DNA of 64,000 nucleotides from Cryptomeria japonica. Taxonomy: Eukaryota; Streptophyta; Pinopsida; Cupressales; Cupressaceae. Of the stretch, positions 1-11,303 are shown one piece after another (the first letter of the stretch is position 1; each line of letters begins with the position of its first letter). The stretch spans positions 142,434,247 through 142,498,246 of the forward strand of contig NC_081412.1 of assembly GCF_030272615.1 (NCBI RefSeq), given 5' to 3'. The notes under the pieces were generated by a model. That model made no database searches. It saw nothing but the letters and a program-made list of their open reading frames with translations, and was not told the DNA's origin. A program made the translations under genes and the position numbers.

Positions 1-26
1 CCAAGAGAGACATTGATCAAGGTGAG

Positions 27-1091
27 TTGGGTTCTATGTTTGTAAAAGAAGTTACAAAAAAGGGGGCATCAAGCAGTGCTACTACTATTCCTAAGGTTGG
101 TCAAGAAAAAGTGGAACAAGTTAAAGATGTACCTAAAGGCAGAGATGATAAAAATGTTGGTGATGTACAAGGAGCAGAGACAGTGAAAAGGTCAAGTCAA
201 TTCAGAACAGAAAAGGTTAAGGTTAATACTGAAAAATGTAATAATTCTACATTTGATATGGCCCAAGCTTTAACTCAAAAAAAAGTCACTATTCCATTAG
301 TAGAATTGCTAATGATTAAAGAACATAAGGATGCAGCTTTGTCTCTATTCTCTAGTATATCTGATAGTGACACAATATTACCCACTGGTTTAGCTAAAGT
401 TGGAAAGGATCAAGAGTTCTGAACCCCAGAGGTTTATGTTGGAACTACTATCACTCAGGAGCCTTCTCAGGTAGATCCCTTCTATGTTACTTTGTTAGTC
501 AATAACCGGTTGATTAAAAACTGCATGATAGATTCAAGAGCTGTTGCTAATGTAATGCCCTATGGTGTTATGAAAGAATTAGGGTTATCAGTAACCACTG
601 TGTATGGGAAATGCTATGCCATGGATAATAGAGAAGTACCTGTGATAGGTACAATGAAAGATGTAGAAGTAAAAATAGCAGCATTTCCTGAAGCCACTTA
701 CAAAATGGATGTTATTGTTACTGACACTAAACCCCACTATGGTATGTTACTTTCCAGGCAATGGGCAGCAGCAGTAGGGGGAAATGTTCAACTGGACTTA
801 TCTTATGCTACCATTCCTATTGGTGGTAATCAGGTCAAATTATACAAAGAGCCACGAGCTCCTAGGGTAATTGAAAATGTAGACCCTAGTATGCTTAATT
901 GTACGATTGATGTAGATTTAGATAATTTTAGACTTCAACCAATTTCACCTCAATTGAAGAATACTGACCCAATTGTAGTCGAGCTACAAGCACAACAATA
1001 TGGTTTGTGGCAGATGTATTTTGATGGAGCTTGCTCGAAAGAAGGATCTAGAGCAGGGGTTCTTTTTGTGTCCCCGTCAGGTATAACTTAA
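27..1091 (+). pseudogene. Ty3/gypsy gag C-terminus, protease and start of RNase H, RT deleted
   Basis: One reading frame runs through 27-1091 with a single internal TGA at 420-422. The first part is a lysine-rich linker ending in a segment typical of the gag-protease border (PLVELLMIKEHKDAALSLF). The retropepsin-like domain starts near 492; its catalytic triad reads DSR (about 531) where D-S/T-G is expected, followed by ANVMPYGVMKELGL and a late GMLLSRQWA motif, as in gypsy proteases. At about 1005 the frame passes straight into an RNase H start (WQMYFDGACSKEGSRAG). No reverse transcriptase lies between them, so at least RT was lost while the frame stayed open. The mutated protease triad and the stop make it non-functional. 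Confidence 0.75.
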
Positions 1092-2275
1092 TTTGGGATG
1101 CATACCAGTAAACTCTTTGGAAGAGACTTTGAATCTTGATGATCATAGCTTAATTTGGGATGCATAAATTCTTATAGGTGTCAGGCATATACAAGGATTA
1201 ATAGAAACCAAGCCAACGGAATGCATAAAGATGTCTTGTTTGAGGAATATTATCTGAGTTTAGATGACTCTGTAACCTTGGATAAGGCACTGGTATTGAT
1301 TGAAGGGTTTTATTGCCTGTTTTGTTGATCGAAATGTTGAATCTAAGTATAGTTTCCATTCTTTATTTTTAGTTGATTTCAAGGTGAATAGATCCACTAG
1401 TTTTCTGGACTGGTTTGCTGTGGGTTTATGTTTGAAAGTGTGAATTCAATTCGCAAAGGGTATACCTGCCTAGGCTCTGAGTAAGTCTGAAGTGTAGAAG
1501 GCTTAATCAAACCTTGTCATATGTTGTCTTGAGAATTTCCTTATCTTTGATGTCTCTTCTGCATCGAGCTTAGTTATTTTATTTTAAGGATGTTAAAGGG
1601 AATCAGATTTTGAAGACAACAAAAATAATTGATCAATCAGTTACAGTATTGCACAGATTGACACCTGATTGTTAGATTGAAGATGGAGCAAGCCCTTCTG
1701 GAAAGCTCAAGAATCTAACAGAACATATTTCTAACAATTTTCAATCTCTGAGGTAGATTGCAGACCTACAGGCTCTAGAAAGATTCAATACAACTAAAAT
1801 AGCAGCCTTTGACTAGATCATAGAAACAAAGAAAAAGAAAATTGAGGCCAAACTCATTCTTTTTGAGAACTGTTTGAAACAAGGTACAAATATCTACAGA
1901 GTGTGTTGTAACATAGGAATTCTTATAGCTAATATAGATAGCAGATTAAAGAAGTTACATGATAAGGGAGCTAGTATTGCAAACTCTTTTGATGGATTAA
2001 CCGCACTGACCACATCTATTGATGGACAATTTTTGTCCTTGGAGAACCAATTTTTTTGCTTTTGAGAAGGAGAGAGATAAAGTCATTAGGAGTCTTAGAG
2101 GATTGGTGAGTCCCAGATTGTATTCATTATGTGTTCATAAGAGAGAGTGCATGGACATGATTGCTAGAACTACATCGGCAAAAGTCAAGGAGAAGGAAAC
2201 ACTTGTCCACTTACTAAGTAGACTAGCATCCATATCTGACACTTTCAAAACCATCTGGGATACATATCTTTAGTT
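1092..2275 (+). pseudogene. Decayed ORF2 tail (unknown retroelement protein, coiled-coil type)
   Basis: This broken frame follows the RNase H fragment. Its best pieces are 1874-2065 and 2019-2273, offset by a frameshift at a T run near 2050. They are rich in Lys, Glu, Ser and Leu with heptad-like spacing (IDSRLKKLHDKGASIANSF; EKERDKVIRSLRGLV). Composition and order resemble the C-terminal part of ORF2 of element E (26624-27056, minus strand, e.g. IDKKIRDFEGNLASIGHSF), and both run into a purine tract and LTR. I do not recognise the family and assign no function. An 18-bp direct repeat (CTTAATTTGGGATGCATA) at about 1087 and 1149 lies at the RNase H/ORF2 junction. Confidence 0.5.
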
Positions 2276-2554
2276 GTTGAATAAGGCTTACCTAGAAATT
2301 TTGAAGTTGGTTAAGCTCTAGTGAAATTAATAGTATTCATTTATTCTTTTGTTCTCAATTCTTTCAATTTTTTCACCAGTCTTTGGCATTGATGCCAAAC
2401 GGGGAGTATGTATATATGTGAAAAATATAAAAAAAATCAAACAAGGTCACATGGGAAGGATATCAAGATATCAGAAGGAGTGTATTGCTCAGGGGGAGCA
2501 TATTTCAATTAAACCGACAGGGAATCCATTTTTCACATGAGTGTTCCCATCAAT

Positions 2555-2569
2555 GCCAAAGGGGGAGAT
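2555..2569 (+). other. Polypurine tract of element A
   Basis: A purine run (CCAAAGGGGGAGAT) ends immediately before the TGTTG start of the LTR. This is the usual priming site for plus-strand DNA synthesis. A very similar tract precedes the 3' LTR of element E. Confidence 0.75.
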
Positions 2570-3471
2570 TGTTGAAAATTGACACTCATCGGATTCATTT
2601 TTTTGTCATTGATGGCAACAAGATTAGATGGAAGTCATATACCGACATTAGGAGGTATATACCGATAAACATCAGCATTGGAGTATCTAGGATTACACTA
2701 GCACCGACATCAGTACTTGAAGGAAGCCAACATCAAGGGAGATTTATTTAGTAAATCATTTTGTAATTATTGTCGAGGCTGACATTGAATATCTTTTGTA
2801 ATGTATTGTAAGCCGACATAAGGCATATTGTTTGTAATGGGTATATAGGCCAGTCTGCTAGGTCATTTTGAATATATGATATAAGATATGACATAGGATA
2901 CAACATAGGAGAATATAGTAGAACTATATAATGTGAAGTATATGTATGTAGATCATTTATATGTGAATCATGCAATGATTTGTATCTAGCTTGGAAATAA
3001 TTTTTAGAGGAGAAGAGATACTGATAGTAGTGTTCAGGGTTTATGAACCAGTACAGAGTAGAGATAGAACCGAAACTCTATCTGGCATAGAAGATGCATT
3101 TTTTAGTTCAATTTTATTGTTCTACTTCAGCAAAAACTTGTAGTCAGTGATACTCTTTAGTGGTGAGCAATATTCTTTAGGCACTGTGCCTTCCTCCATG
3201 TGCAGCCCCCATTGTACGCAATATCCTTTCATATGGCCAATGAACTGATATTGTGAGTCACAAATCCCACCGTGGTTTTTTCTCTTTGAGGTTTTCCACA
3301 TACAAATTCTATGTGTTATGGTGTTCATTTATATGGATGGTTTATTTGCTTCAAGTTATATATTTACCGGTTTATATGTGTATGGTATAAAAGGATAAAA
3401 TCTTGTGTTACTGACAAAACACTGATTCACCCCCCCCCCCCCCCCCCCCTCAGTGTTCTTTGATCCCAATA
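2570..3471 (+). repeat. 3' LTR of element A
   Basis: The LTR begins TGTTGAAAATTG after the polypurine tract and is taken to end at CCCAATA, just after a homopolymer run of about 19 C (3430-3449). The 3' end resembles the LTR ends of elements C and E (C-run, CTCAGT, then a TTGATTCCAACA-like terminus), with the final CAACA decayed to CAATA. A TATA-like TATAAAAGG lies near 3387. The 5' partner is outside the window, so both ends are inferred from family resemblance. Confidence 0.65.
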
Positions 3472-5279
3472 GTAAATTATCCTCTTCTTACAGACCTTAA
3501 ACATTTGATCTTATCTTCTATCTACTTTTAAATCATAGATTTGAATACCTTAAATCTATCTAATCCTTCTGATTTTTCTTTTAATAAAGTAATCAATGTC
3601 ATTATATAATAATCATCAATGAGAAATATAATATACCTTTCACCATTTGATCCTTTTTTCCTTGTAGGTCAGCATAGGTTGGTACAAATCAACTCCAAAG
3701 GTCTTGTAGTAGAATACTCCATGTTCTTGAATATGTTCCATGTTTATTTTCCTATTTGGCATTCATTGTACACTATATTGGCAAGTTTGATAATCTTTGG
3801 AAAATCTCTCACAGCATGAGTAGAGTTGATATTTACCATATTTTAAAAGTTTAGATGTCCCATTCTTTTGTTCCAAAACCAACATTCACTTCTCTCTGCC
3901 AATGAACAACTAATTCCTTTGTTTTATTTTATATAATAGACATTACCATTTTTTCTTATAACTTTTTCAACTAACCTTCCAAAACCTCCTTTTCTGGTCT
4001 CACATATGAAACCATGAAATATGAGCTTGTAGCCTTTACTACACATTCTGAATCACACTCAAAATATTATGTTTTAAACCTTTAACATAATAAACATCAT
4101 CTATCTTATTCTTACCACCAATGGATATAGTTCCTTGACCACAGGTAGGTGCAGCCTCCTCACCAGGAAACTTCATTGATACCCCCATCAAATTTTTCAA
4201 AGTCTATGAACATCCTTTTGTCACCTATCATATGATTTGAGCATCTGAAATCAGTCATCCAAGCTTTAGGTTCCACTTTTGCATGTAGTGCAGTCTTCAC
4301 AATCATCGGTCCTTCACTATTCTTCTCATTATGCGAAGTATTGAACTTTTCACTATCCTTTTCTTCTATGGAAAAAAAATGATTCATCATTTGAGTCATC
4401 ACAATCTTCTTATTCAAAGGAATATGTCTCCATTGGACAAAAAAATCTTTAAGGATTATATCTCTCATCTATTATTTTGTTTCTGTCAACTCTCCTATAA
4501 TTATCCTTTCTCTTGTTATCATCATCTAATCTCTTATAGTTATCTTCCCTAAAAGTACATCTAACTTAGCATAATGACCACTTCTTCTGCAATTAAAACA
4601 TTTGAAGGGTAACTTATCTTCATATTTTCTAGATCATTTAGTCTCCTTACAAAGTTTGCTTCAATGTCATTTGGATCATTTCATATTTTATTTACATCTT
4701 CAATCTTCTTGGTGGATTTGAATGTATCTTCTTTCTTAACATTGTCCATCTCTTCAAACTCTAATATCTTGAAGGTAGAGAGTGATCCATAGAGTTGATC
4801 CAAATTATATGTATCTATGTTATGGATTTATTAAATAGCATACAACTTAGGTTTATAAGATCTAGGTAGTGTCCTCATTACTTTTCTTACAACTTCATTT
4901 TCTTTTAATTCTCCACTAATACATCTAATTGAATTTACTACTTCATTCACTTGATCCAAGTAACCTTCAATGTTAGATCATCTTTAGACATCTTTAGTGT
5001 CTCAAATCTATACTTTAGATTCTGAATCTTGACTTGCTTGGTCTTCTCAACTCCTTCATAAATGATACTCAGGTTATCCAAAATTTTCTTAACAATTTTG
5101 CATCTCATAACCTTTATGGAAATTGAGTCACTCAAAATACTAAAAAATATATTTCTTTCCTTGTCATTATTTTCAAAATTCTTGACCTCATCCAGAATAG
5201 TAGGACCACCAATTGGAGTAGTATAACCAATCTTGATAATCTTCCATATTCCAAGCAACAAAGAATTCAAATTATATTT
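3472..5279 (-). pseudogene. Element B relic: Ty1/copia gag, protease and pre-integrase region
   Basis: Read on the minus strand this is a heavily mutated copia polyprotein. It begins in gag with a UBN2-type region at 4947-5279 (GYTTPIGGPTILDEVKNF, then KIVKKILDNLSIIYEGVEKT). A remnant CCHC knuckle follows near 4590 (CFNCRRSGHYAKL). The protease start is at about 4180-4260 (RCSNHMIGDKRMFIDFEKF, the counterpart of DSGCSNHMTGDK). A decayed GAG-pre-integrase region lies near 3900 and an integrase-like fragment near 3490. Many stops and frameshifts are present. Its gag continues on the far side of element C at 24162-24270, which shows that C split it. Confidence 0.7.
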
Positions 5280-5284
5280 CATCT
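5280..5284. other. Target-site duplication of element C, left copy
   Basis: CATCT here is repeated exactly at 24157-24161, just outside the two outer LTR ends of element C. A perfect 5-bp duplication is the expected footprint of LTR-retrotransposon integration and fixes both ends of C. Confidence 0.85.
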
Positions 5285-6206
5285 TGTTGAATATCCGAGA
5301 AACTGAGAGGGGGGAGTGAATCAATTGATAATAAAATCCTCTTTAAAAATTTATTCACATATCTGAAATAACTACCATAATTAATAAAACAGATAAACAT
5401 GAGAACATATGCACATAATAGGTCAGACACAAGAAACACCAAAATTTACATGGAAAGCCCAAGGGAAAAACCATGAAGAATGCTAATTCTCAATATATAA
5501 ACACTAGTTAAGGTGGCACTGGTTAAGGTGATTTTTACAAAGAATGGGTCATTACCAGGATACTCACTACGGAAGGGCTCACTACCCAGAAAGTCTCACT
5601 ATCAAAGGGCTCACTACCCAGAAAGGCTTACTGCTGCTGAAGAGAGAAAGATACAAGAGAATCCATAACTGAAATATAGCCTGCATATCTAGAACTACTT
5701 CCGATATCAATTTGCAACACAACTCAACACAAAAACTAGATTATTTCAATCTCGTATGTCTTCAACACAAAAGCCACACCCAAATTCATCTAGATCAAAC
5801 TCTTTTATATGTTGTCTCTAGAAAAACATAATCCTCAATGTCATCCAAGACAGAGATCTAAAATAGGTCTCTACTAAACATTTTGGTGGTGGGAAGGAAT
5901 GAGAAGTAGACCTCCTTACAACGTTCCTCATCTACCATATCAATATTCTACGAATATCACCAAATCTAGACCTAAAACATTATCCATACATTAAACAAAC
6001 ATCATAGCACAATCACAACTTTCAAACCAAGATATTGACTTTTGGATCAATCTAGATCTAAGAATGATATTAGAAACACATCTTCCATAAAGCTAAGACA
6101 TGTGAGAAGTTTGGGAAACCTCGAAATGCTCAATACCACCACATCTTATACTGCATCCGAACCATAGGATTTGACATTAGTGACAACATATAACATAATG
6201 CTAACA
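5285..6206 (-). repeat. 3' LTR of element C
   Basis: Minus-strand LTR beginning TGTTAGCATTATG at 6206 and ending GATATTCAACA at 5285. It aligns along its length with 23209-24156, including the segment about AAACATGAGAACATATGCAC. It is 922 bp against 948 bp in the 5' copy. Confidence 0.85.
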
Positions 6207-6222
6207 GACCCCCCCTTTTTAA
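6207..6222 (-). other. Polypurine tract of element C
   Basis: The minus strand reads AAAAAGGGGGGGTC immediately before the LTR start at 6206. A second purine stretch lies near 6270, close to the end of the coding region. Confidence 0.7.
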
Positions 6223-6409
6223 TTAATGGAAACATCCATCGAGACTATAAACATAAACATTATACTCTATCTCCCCCTTTGACAATAATGACAAAGGTGG
6301 GCGAAAATTCCCTTAAGAAACTTACTCCTACTCCCCTTGAGAGGAAGCACTCAAGCATCGGTCTAGAAAAGAATATGCAAGCTACTCACTAGATCAATGC
6401 ACATCAAAA

Positions 6410-9400
6410 TGTACGTTTATTCAAAATGGAAAGAGGTAATACCACTAACTTCTATCAGAGATACTCAAAAGTATCTTTGAACAATGCCTTAGAGAATATA
6501 TCTACAATTTTCTCTTTTGTAGGTATATACTCAAATCTAACTTCATTGTTCAATGCTTTCTCCCTTAAGAAATGATACCTGATATAGATATAAGCTTTGT
6601 TTTGGAATGTTGTACTAGATTCTTTGAGATATTTATTACACTAGTATTATCACACATGATTTAGATAGGATCATCAAACTTTACACCAATGTCCTTCAAT
6701 GTCTTCTTAATCCATAAGATATATGTGCAACATGAAGATGTTGCAAAGTATTTTGATTCTTCTATAGATAGAGGCATAGATTCTTGCTTCTTACCTGACC
6801 AAGAAACAAATCAGGAGCTAAGAAAGAATGCTCCTCCACTTGTAATTTTCTATCGTCAACACTTTCGAATCAGTCTGCATCTGTATAAGTTGCCAAGGTA
6901 AAATATGAGCTCTTGGGATAACACAAACCAAACTCTTATGTTCCTTTAAGATATTTGAAAATCCTCTTCACTGCCACATTTGATTCTTTTGGTTCTTGCT
7001 GAAATCTAGCTGCCAAACATACTAAATACATGATATCTAGTCTAGTAGTCATCAAATATAATAGTCCTCCAATCATTGATGCGCACTATCTTGCATCTGC
7101 CTTAGGAGATTTGTCATGTCCTTGGTTAACTTACATCCAGTGCTCATAGGTGTACACACTAGTCTGGAGTTCTCCAACTCAAAATTATTCCTCTTTGATA
7201 TATTGAGAAATAAAAATTCCTTTATCATTCTGATTAACTTGCAAACCATGAAAGAAATTCAACTCACCAATCATGGACATCTCAAATTCTTTCTACATCT
7301 CACTAGCAAATAGTCTGCACATATCTTCATTTCCTCCAAATAGTATGTCATCAACATATACAACAACAATTAGGATTTTACCTAAATCAGTCTAGAAATA
7401 TAAGTTATTGTGAGTTGAACCCTTCTAAAATCCTTGATGAGTTAGGTACTTGTCTAGTCTTTTGTACCAAGCCATTGGGGCTTGTTTCACTCCATACAAA
7501 GCTTTTTTCAATCTGCAAACAATGTTTGGATCATCACTCAACTTGAAACCTTTTTATTGTTCAATATAAACTTCTTCTTTCAATTCCCCATTCAAGAATG
7601 TTGATTTTGTATCCATCTGATTGACCTTGAAGTCCTTGAATACTACAAACACCAAGAACATCCTAATTGCCTCCATCCAAGCAACCAGGGCATACGTTTC
7701 ATCAAATTCAATGCCTTTAATTTGAGTGTATCCTTTGCAAACCAACCTTGCCTTATTTCTTACAACCTTTCCATCTTCATCCGATTTGTTCTAGAATACC
7801 CATTCAGTTCCAATCACATTCTTGTCTTCTGGTCTATTGACTAATTTGCATGTCTTATTTTTCTCAATCTTATCTAGTTTCTCTTTCATTTCCTTCATCA
7901 AATTTTGATCATTACAAGATTCTTCTACTATCTTTGGATCAGTTTCAAATAGTAAACATAACAAGGCTTGTCCTTGGGATGATTTGCTTCTTATGATGAT
8001 ACTTTTGCTCTTATTTCCAATAATTTGATCTTCTAAATGATTTCTCTGAACATATATTGGAGTCTTGGATGTAGATGTCGGAGAATTCTGATCATTCTTT
8101 TCTTCATTTCTATTTTTTTACTCCTTAATTCTTTCTCCAGACTCATCAAAATCATATCCTATTGCTATTTCTAAGTGTTTTGAAATTCTTTCATCAACTC
8201 CCATATTTGCACTTTCAACTATCTTGTTTAGTCTCTTGTTGTAAAACAAATATGTCTTTCTCTTCGTTGAATAACCCAAGAATATGCCTTTGTTTTCTCT
8301 ATTGTCAAACTATCTAAGATAATTCTCATCTCTCTAGATGTAGCACTTGCTCCCAAATACTTTGAAATATTTTACTGTCAAAGTTCTACCATACCAAAGT
8401 TCATAAGATGCCTTCCCAAATTTCCGCCGATATTAAATTTTGTTAAGAGCGTATGCCACTATGTGAATTGCTTCTCTCTAGAGTAGACTTCCAGTAATTG
8501 TACTCATTTTATCATAGTTATAGCTACCTCTTGTATAGTTTGGTTCATCCTTTCCACTACACCATTTTGTTGTGGTATTTGGGGGGCAGATAACTATCTT
8601 CTAATGCCATGTTTCTCAGAGAAGTCGTTGAACTCATCAAAAATAAATTCTCCACCTGCATTAGATCTTAAACACTTGATTTTCCTGTCAACCTCATTCT
8701 CAAATTTTACCTTGAATATCTTGAAATTCTCTAATGCCTCAAAATTTTCTCTTAGAAATGCAACCCAAGTCATCCTAGAATAATCATCAATTAATAACAT
8801 GAAGTACCTCTCACCTTGCAGGCTCCTTGTTCGAGTCAAACCACATAGATCTGTTTTAAAAAAATCCTTATTTTCTTTTGAATGTTCTCCTTGTCTGTTT
8901 TCCCACTTGACATTCCTTGCAGATGTTGTTCTCTAGTTTAGTCAATCTCAATAGATCTCTCACAACACTCCTTCAACTAATTTGTACCAAGTTGTTAGAG
9001 TTGATATGATGCATCCTCTAGTGCCATAGTCAGTTGTCATCAAGTTGAGATATTAAACAATGTCTTGTAGCTCCTTCCAACTGATACATGTTTCAATTTG
9101 TCCTCCTTCTAGCTGTAATAACCATTCTAGACTCCTTTTGGATCTCATATCCGTTGTCCTAAAAAACAACATTGTATCCATTTTTGCACATCTATCCAAC
9201 ACTCAAAAGATTATGATGCAAACCTTTCACATAGTAAACATTGATTGTGTTGTGTTTTCCATCCAAATTAATTGAATCAATTCCAACAAAATGTGTTGTC
9301 TGATCATCTCCAAACCTAATAGAAACTCCATCATAGTTTTCAAGCTTTATGAACTTACTCTTATCACCAGTCACATGATTTGAACATCCACTATCAAGTA

Positions 9401-9443
9401 ACTATTCATTCTTATCTCTTCTAGTATGAAATGAATTAATAAT
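6410..9443 (-). pseudogene. Ty1/copia pol of element C (protease, integrase, RT, RNase H), decayed
   Basis: Domains run from high to low coordinates in copia order. The protease keeps its DSGCSNHVTGDK motif near 9365-9400 and continues to 9192 (GLHHNLLSVG). The pre-integrase zinc region survives as CKECQVGKQTR near 8930. The integrase core at 8594-8839 shows LLIDDYSRMTWVAFLRE, but the expected second Asp region reads LRSNAGGEF where LRSDRGGEF is usual. RT at 7554-7745 shows VCKGYTQIKGIEFDETYA and QMDTKSTFLNGEL; VVYVDDILFGG follows near 7350. RNase H occupies about 6480-6900. Stops and frameshifts occur throughout, so it is a pseudogene. D separates it from its gag. Confidence 0.85.
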
Positions 9444-10211
9444 TGTATATGGTGAAAATGGATAACAATAATAACAATATTGAAAGGCTAAATGAATTCA
9501 ACCACAAAACCCTAGCCTAACAACAACAAAGATCCACCATAACATATGAAGATTACCTAAGACAATGAAAATCAAATGAAATCACAAAGATTATACCATC
9601 ATATGTCCAATAGGGTTTTGATCTCCATTCTTCCTATCTCCATTGATCTTGCTTGATATATTTGCTCTCAGATTTTATGTGCACAAGAGCTCAACAAAGA
9701 ATGGAATGTGGTTGCAAGTAGGATCGTAGTGTAGTCAAGTCCTTAAAATCTTTCATTAGGGTTTGATAATGAAGAAAGCATCTCCTTATATAGAAGACAC
9801 AATATGAAATGGAGGGATAAGATTGAGAGGTGTAAAAGGAGGTCGGCTATGATTAGAGGGTAGGTAAAAGAAAAAATAAAATAATGAAAGGGGTAGGTAG
9901 TGTATGAATTAAGAGATGAATGACATGTGTCATGGGTAGAAAAGGTTAATGAATTAATTAAATAAATAAAGATTTATTTAATTAATAGAGGAATAGGGAT
10001 CAATTAAATAAATAAAAATATTTATTTAATTTAGGCAAAGGATAATTTAAATAAATAAATGTATTTATTTAAATGAGAAATAAGGCTAGAAGAGGATAAA
10101 TGAATTAATTAAATAAATAAAGATTTATTTAATTAATAGAAGAATTAGGCTTAGATAATTAAATAAATAAAATATTTATTTAATTAGACATGACAATTTT
10201 AGGTGTCTACA
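9444..10211 (-). repeat. 3' LTR of element D
   Basis: Minus-strand LTR starting TGTAGACACCTAAAATTGTC at 10211 and ending CACCATATACA at 9444. It has the same length as the 5' copy with about nine substitutions. A 260-bp stretch near 9950-10200 consists of AT-rich inverted modules built from TTAATTAAATAAATAAA and its complement. LTR G at 43711-44659 belongs to the same family. Confidence 0.92.
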
Positions 10212-10226
10212 TTTTGCCCCTCTTTG
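10212..10226 (-). other. Polypurine tract of element D
   Basis: The minus strand reads CTCAAAGAGGGGCAAAA directly before the TGTAGACACC LTR start. The same tract precedes LTR G at 43696-43710. Confidence 0.85.
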
Positions 10227-10463
10227 AGACAATGCGGCTTGTCACGTTGTTTCAAAGAAGATAAGATGAACTGATACAAAGTTGCCCCAAGATGGGAATG
10301 ATATGCCCCATCGAGAGATTGGATGAAAAACATGTCTGAAAAAGATTGCAGACAATCTCTCGATTAGAAAGAAAGATGGGATAGAATGGACTGACCGGAT
10401 AAAGTGACAAAGTCACGGGATAAAGAAAACTGACTCGGGAAATGAAGGTGAGGGCTAGGGGTA

Positions 10464-10478
10464 GTCTATAAGATAGAC
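10464..10478 (+). promoter_or_regulatory. Candidate TATA box of the antisense PMD gene
   Basis: TATAAG at 10467-10472 sits inside a perfect 15-bp palindrome (GTCTATAAGATAGAC). It lies about 95 bp before the proposed ATG at 10566, which would leave a short leader of about 65 nt. It is about 255 bp outside the 3' LTR, so this transcript would start inside the element and not in the LTR. This is inferred from position and motif only. Confidence 0.4.
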
Positions 10479-10739
10479 CACGGGGGAAAATACATCCTCA
10501 TTGTCATCTACACATCCACAAGAGCATATTGCAGAGCGAGAAAAGAGCAGCAACAGTCAGCAGCGATGGCTTTCACTCACAGATTCAACCACGTTCGCCG
10601 ATTTCAGAGGCCAGCAGAGGCAGGAGAGCCGGTAAGTACCACCAAACCTCCTCGTACTTTGACGCATTTAATTTTGTCATTAATGCATGCCGAATAGGGT
10701 AATAAATGCGCTTAGAATATGGTTCAAAAAGTGTCAAAA

Positions 10740-10875
10740 AATGTCCAGGCACGTCTGTGTTGGTGCCAGGCGCGTCTGTGTTCGATAGGCGCGTCTGTGT
10801 TTGTGCCAGGCACGTCTATGTCTGGACCCGCACTTGCGTCAATTACGGCCGCGTCTGTGCTGTTCAGGCGCGTTT
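10740..10875 (+). repeat. GCGTCTGTGT motif array upstream of the PMD coding exon
   Basis: At least five irregularly spaced copies of a GC-rich motif close to GGCGCGTCTGTGTT occur inside the PMD intron. The complementary motif (ACACAGACGCG) forms larger arrays at 19655-19855 and 21060-21295, upstream of gag, which is read on the minus strand. The motif therefore has the same orientation relative to both genes. Short frames here only reflect the repeat. Confidence 0.75.
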
Positions 10876-11030
10876 TATGTCATGTAAGCATGTTTGCGTT
10901 TGAAAAGTATGAATTTGCATCTTCTAGGTCAAATCGGCAGTTTTGTGATGAACATACGCTATCGATTGGATAAGCTGCTGAGAGGATACAGTCAAGCAGG
11001 TCCTCTAGGAAGACTAGGATAAATCAAGGC

Positions 11031-11303
11031 ACTTTGTGATGAACAATGAGTACCAAGAGAGAGTACTTTGTGATGAACAGGGAGTACTAAAGTATGAGCA
11101 ACACTTTGTGATGAACAGGGAGTGCAAATGTGAGTAACACTTTGTGATGAACAGGGAATGTCACACGCGTAGTACTTTTTGATGAACAGGGAGTACCACT
11201 AGGAGAAATAGCAACACTTTGTGATGAATAGTGAGTGTCACTAGGATAGATAACTAGATGCATTTAGATAAAAAGTAGCATTTTGTGATGAACAGTGAAT
11301 GCC
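11031..11303 (+). repeat. Imperfect tandem repeat in the PMD intron
   Basis: Seven copies of a core close to TTTGTGATGAACAGGGAG occur at 30-66 bp spacing (about 11031, 11062, 11102, 11140, 11183, 11215 and 11281), with a partial copy near 10940. The last ends about 35 bp before the splice acceptor at 11338. Spacer sequences differ while the core is kept. Confidence 0.85.

Larger units (their letters stand above)
1..3471 (+). mobile_element. Element A: 3' part of a chimeric LTR retrotransposon
   Basis: This is the 3' part of a plus-strand LTR element whose 5' end lies outside the window. In order it holds a gypsy-type gag C-terminus and protease, the first residues of RNase H, a decayed ORF2 tail, a polypurine tract and a 3' LTR. 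It abuts decayed copia coding sequence (relic B) at 3472, so it appears to have inserted into that relic's integrase region. The 5' target-site duplication is outside the window and cannot be checked. Confidence 0.75.

Noticed and set aside
10706..10973. Two overlapping Cys/Val-rich frames
   Set aside because: They follow the GCGTCTGTGT motif array inside the proposed PMD intron.
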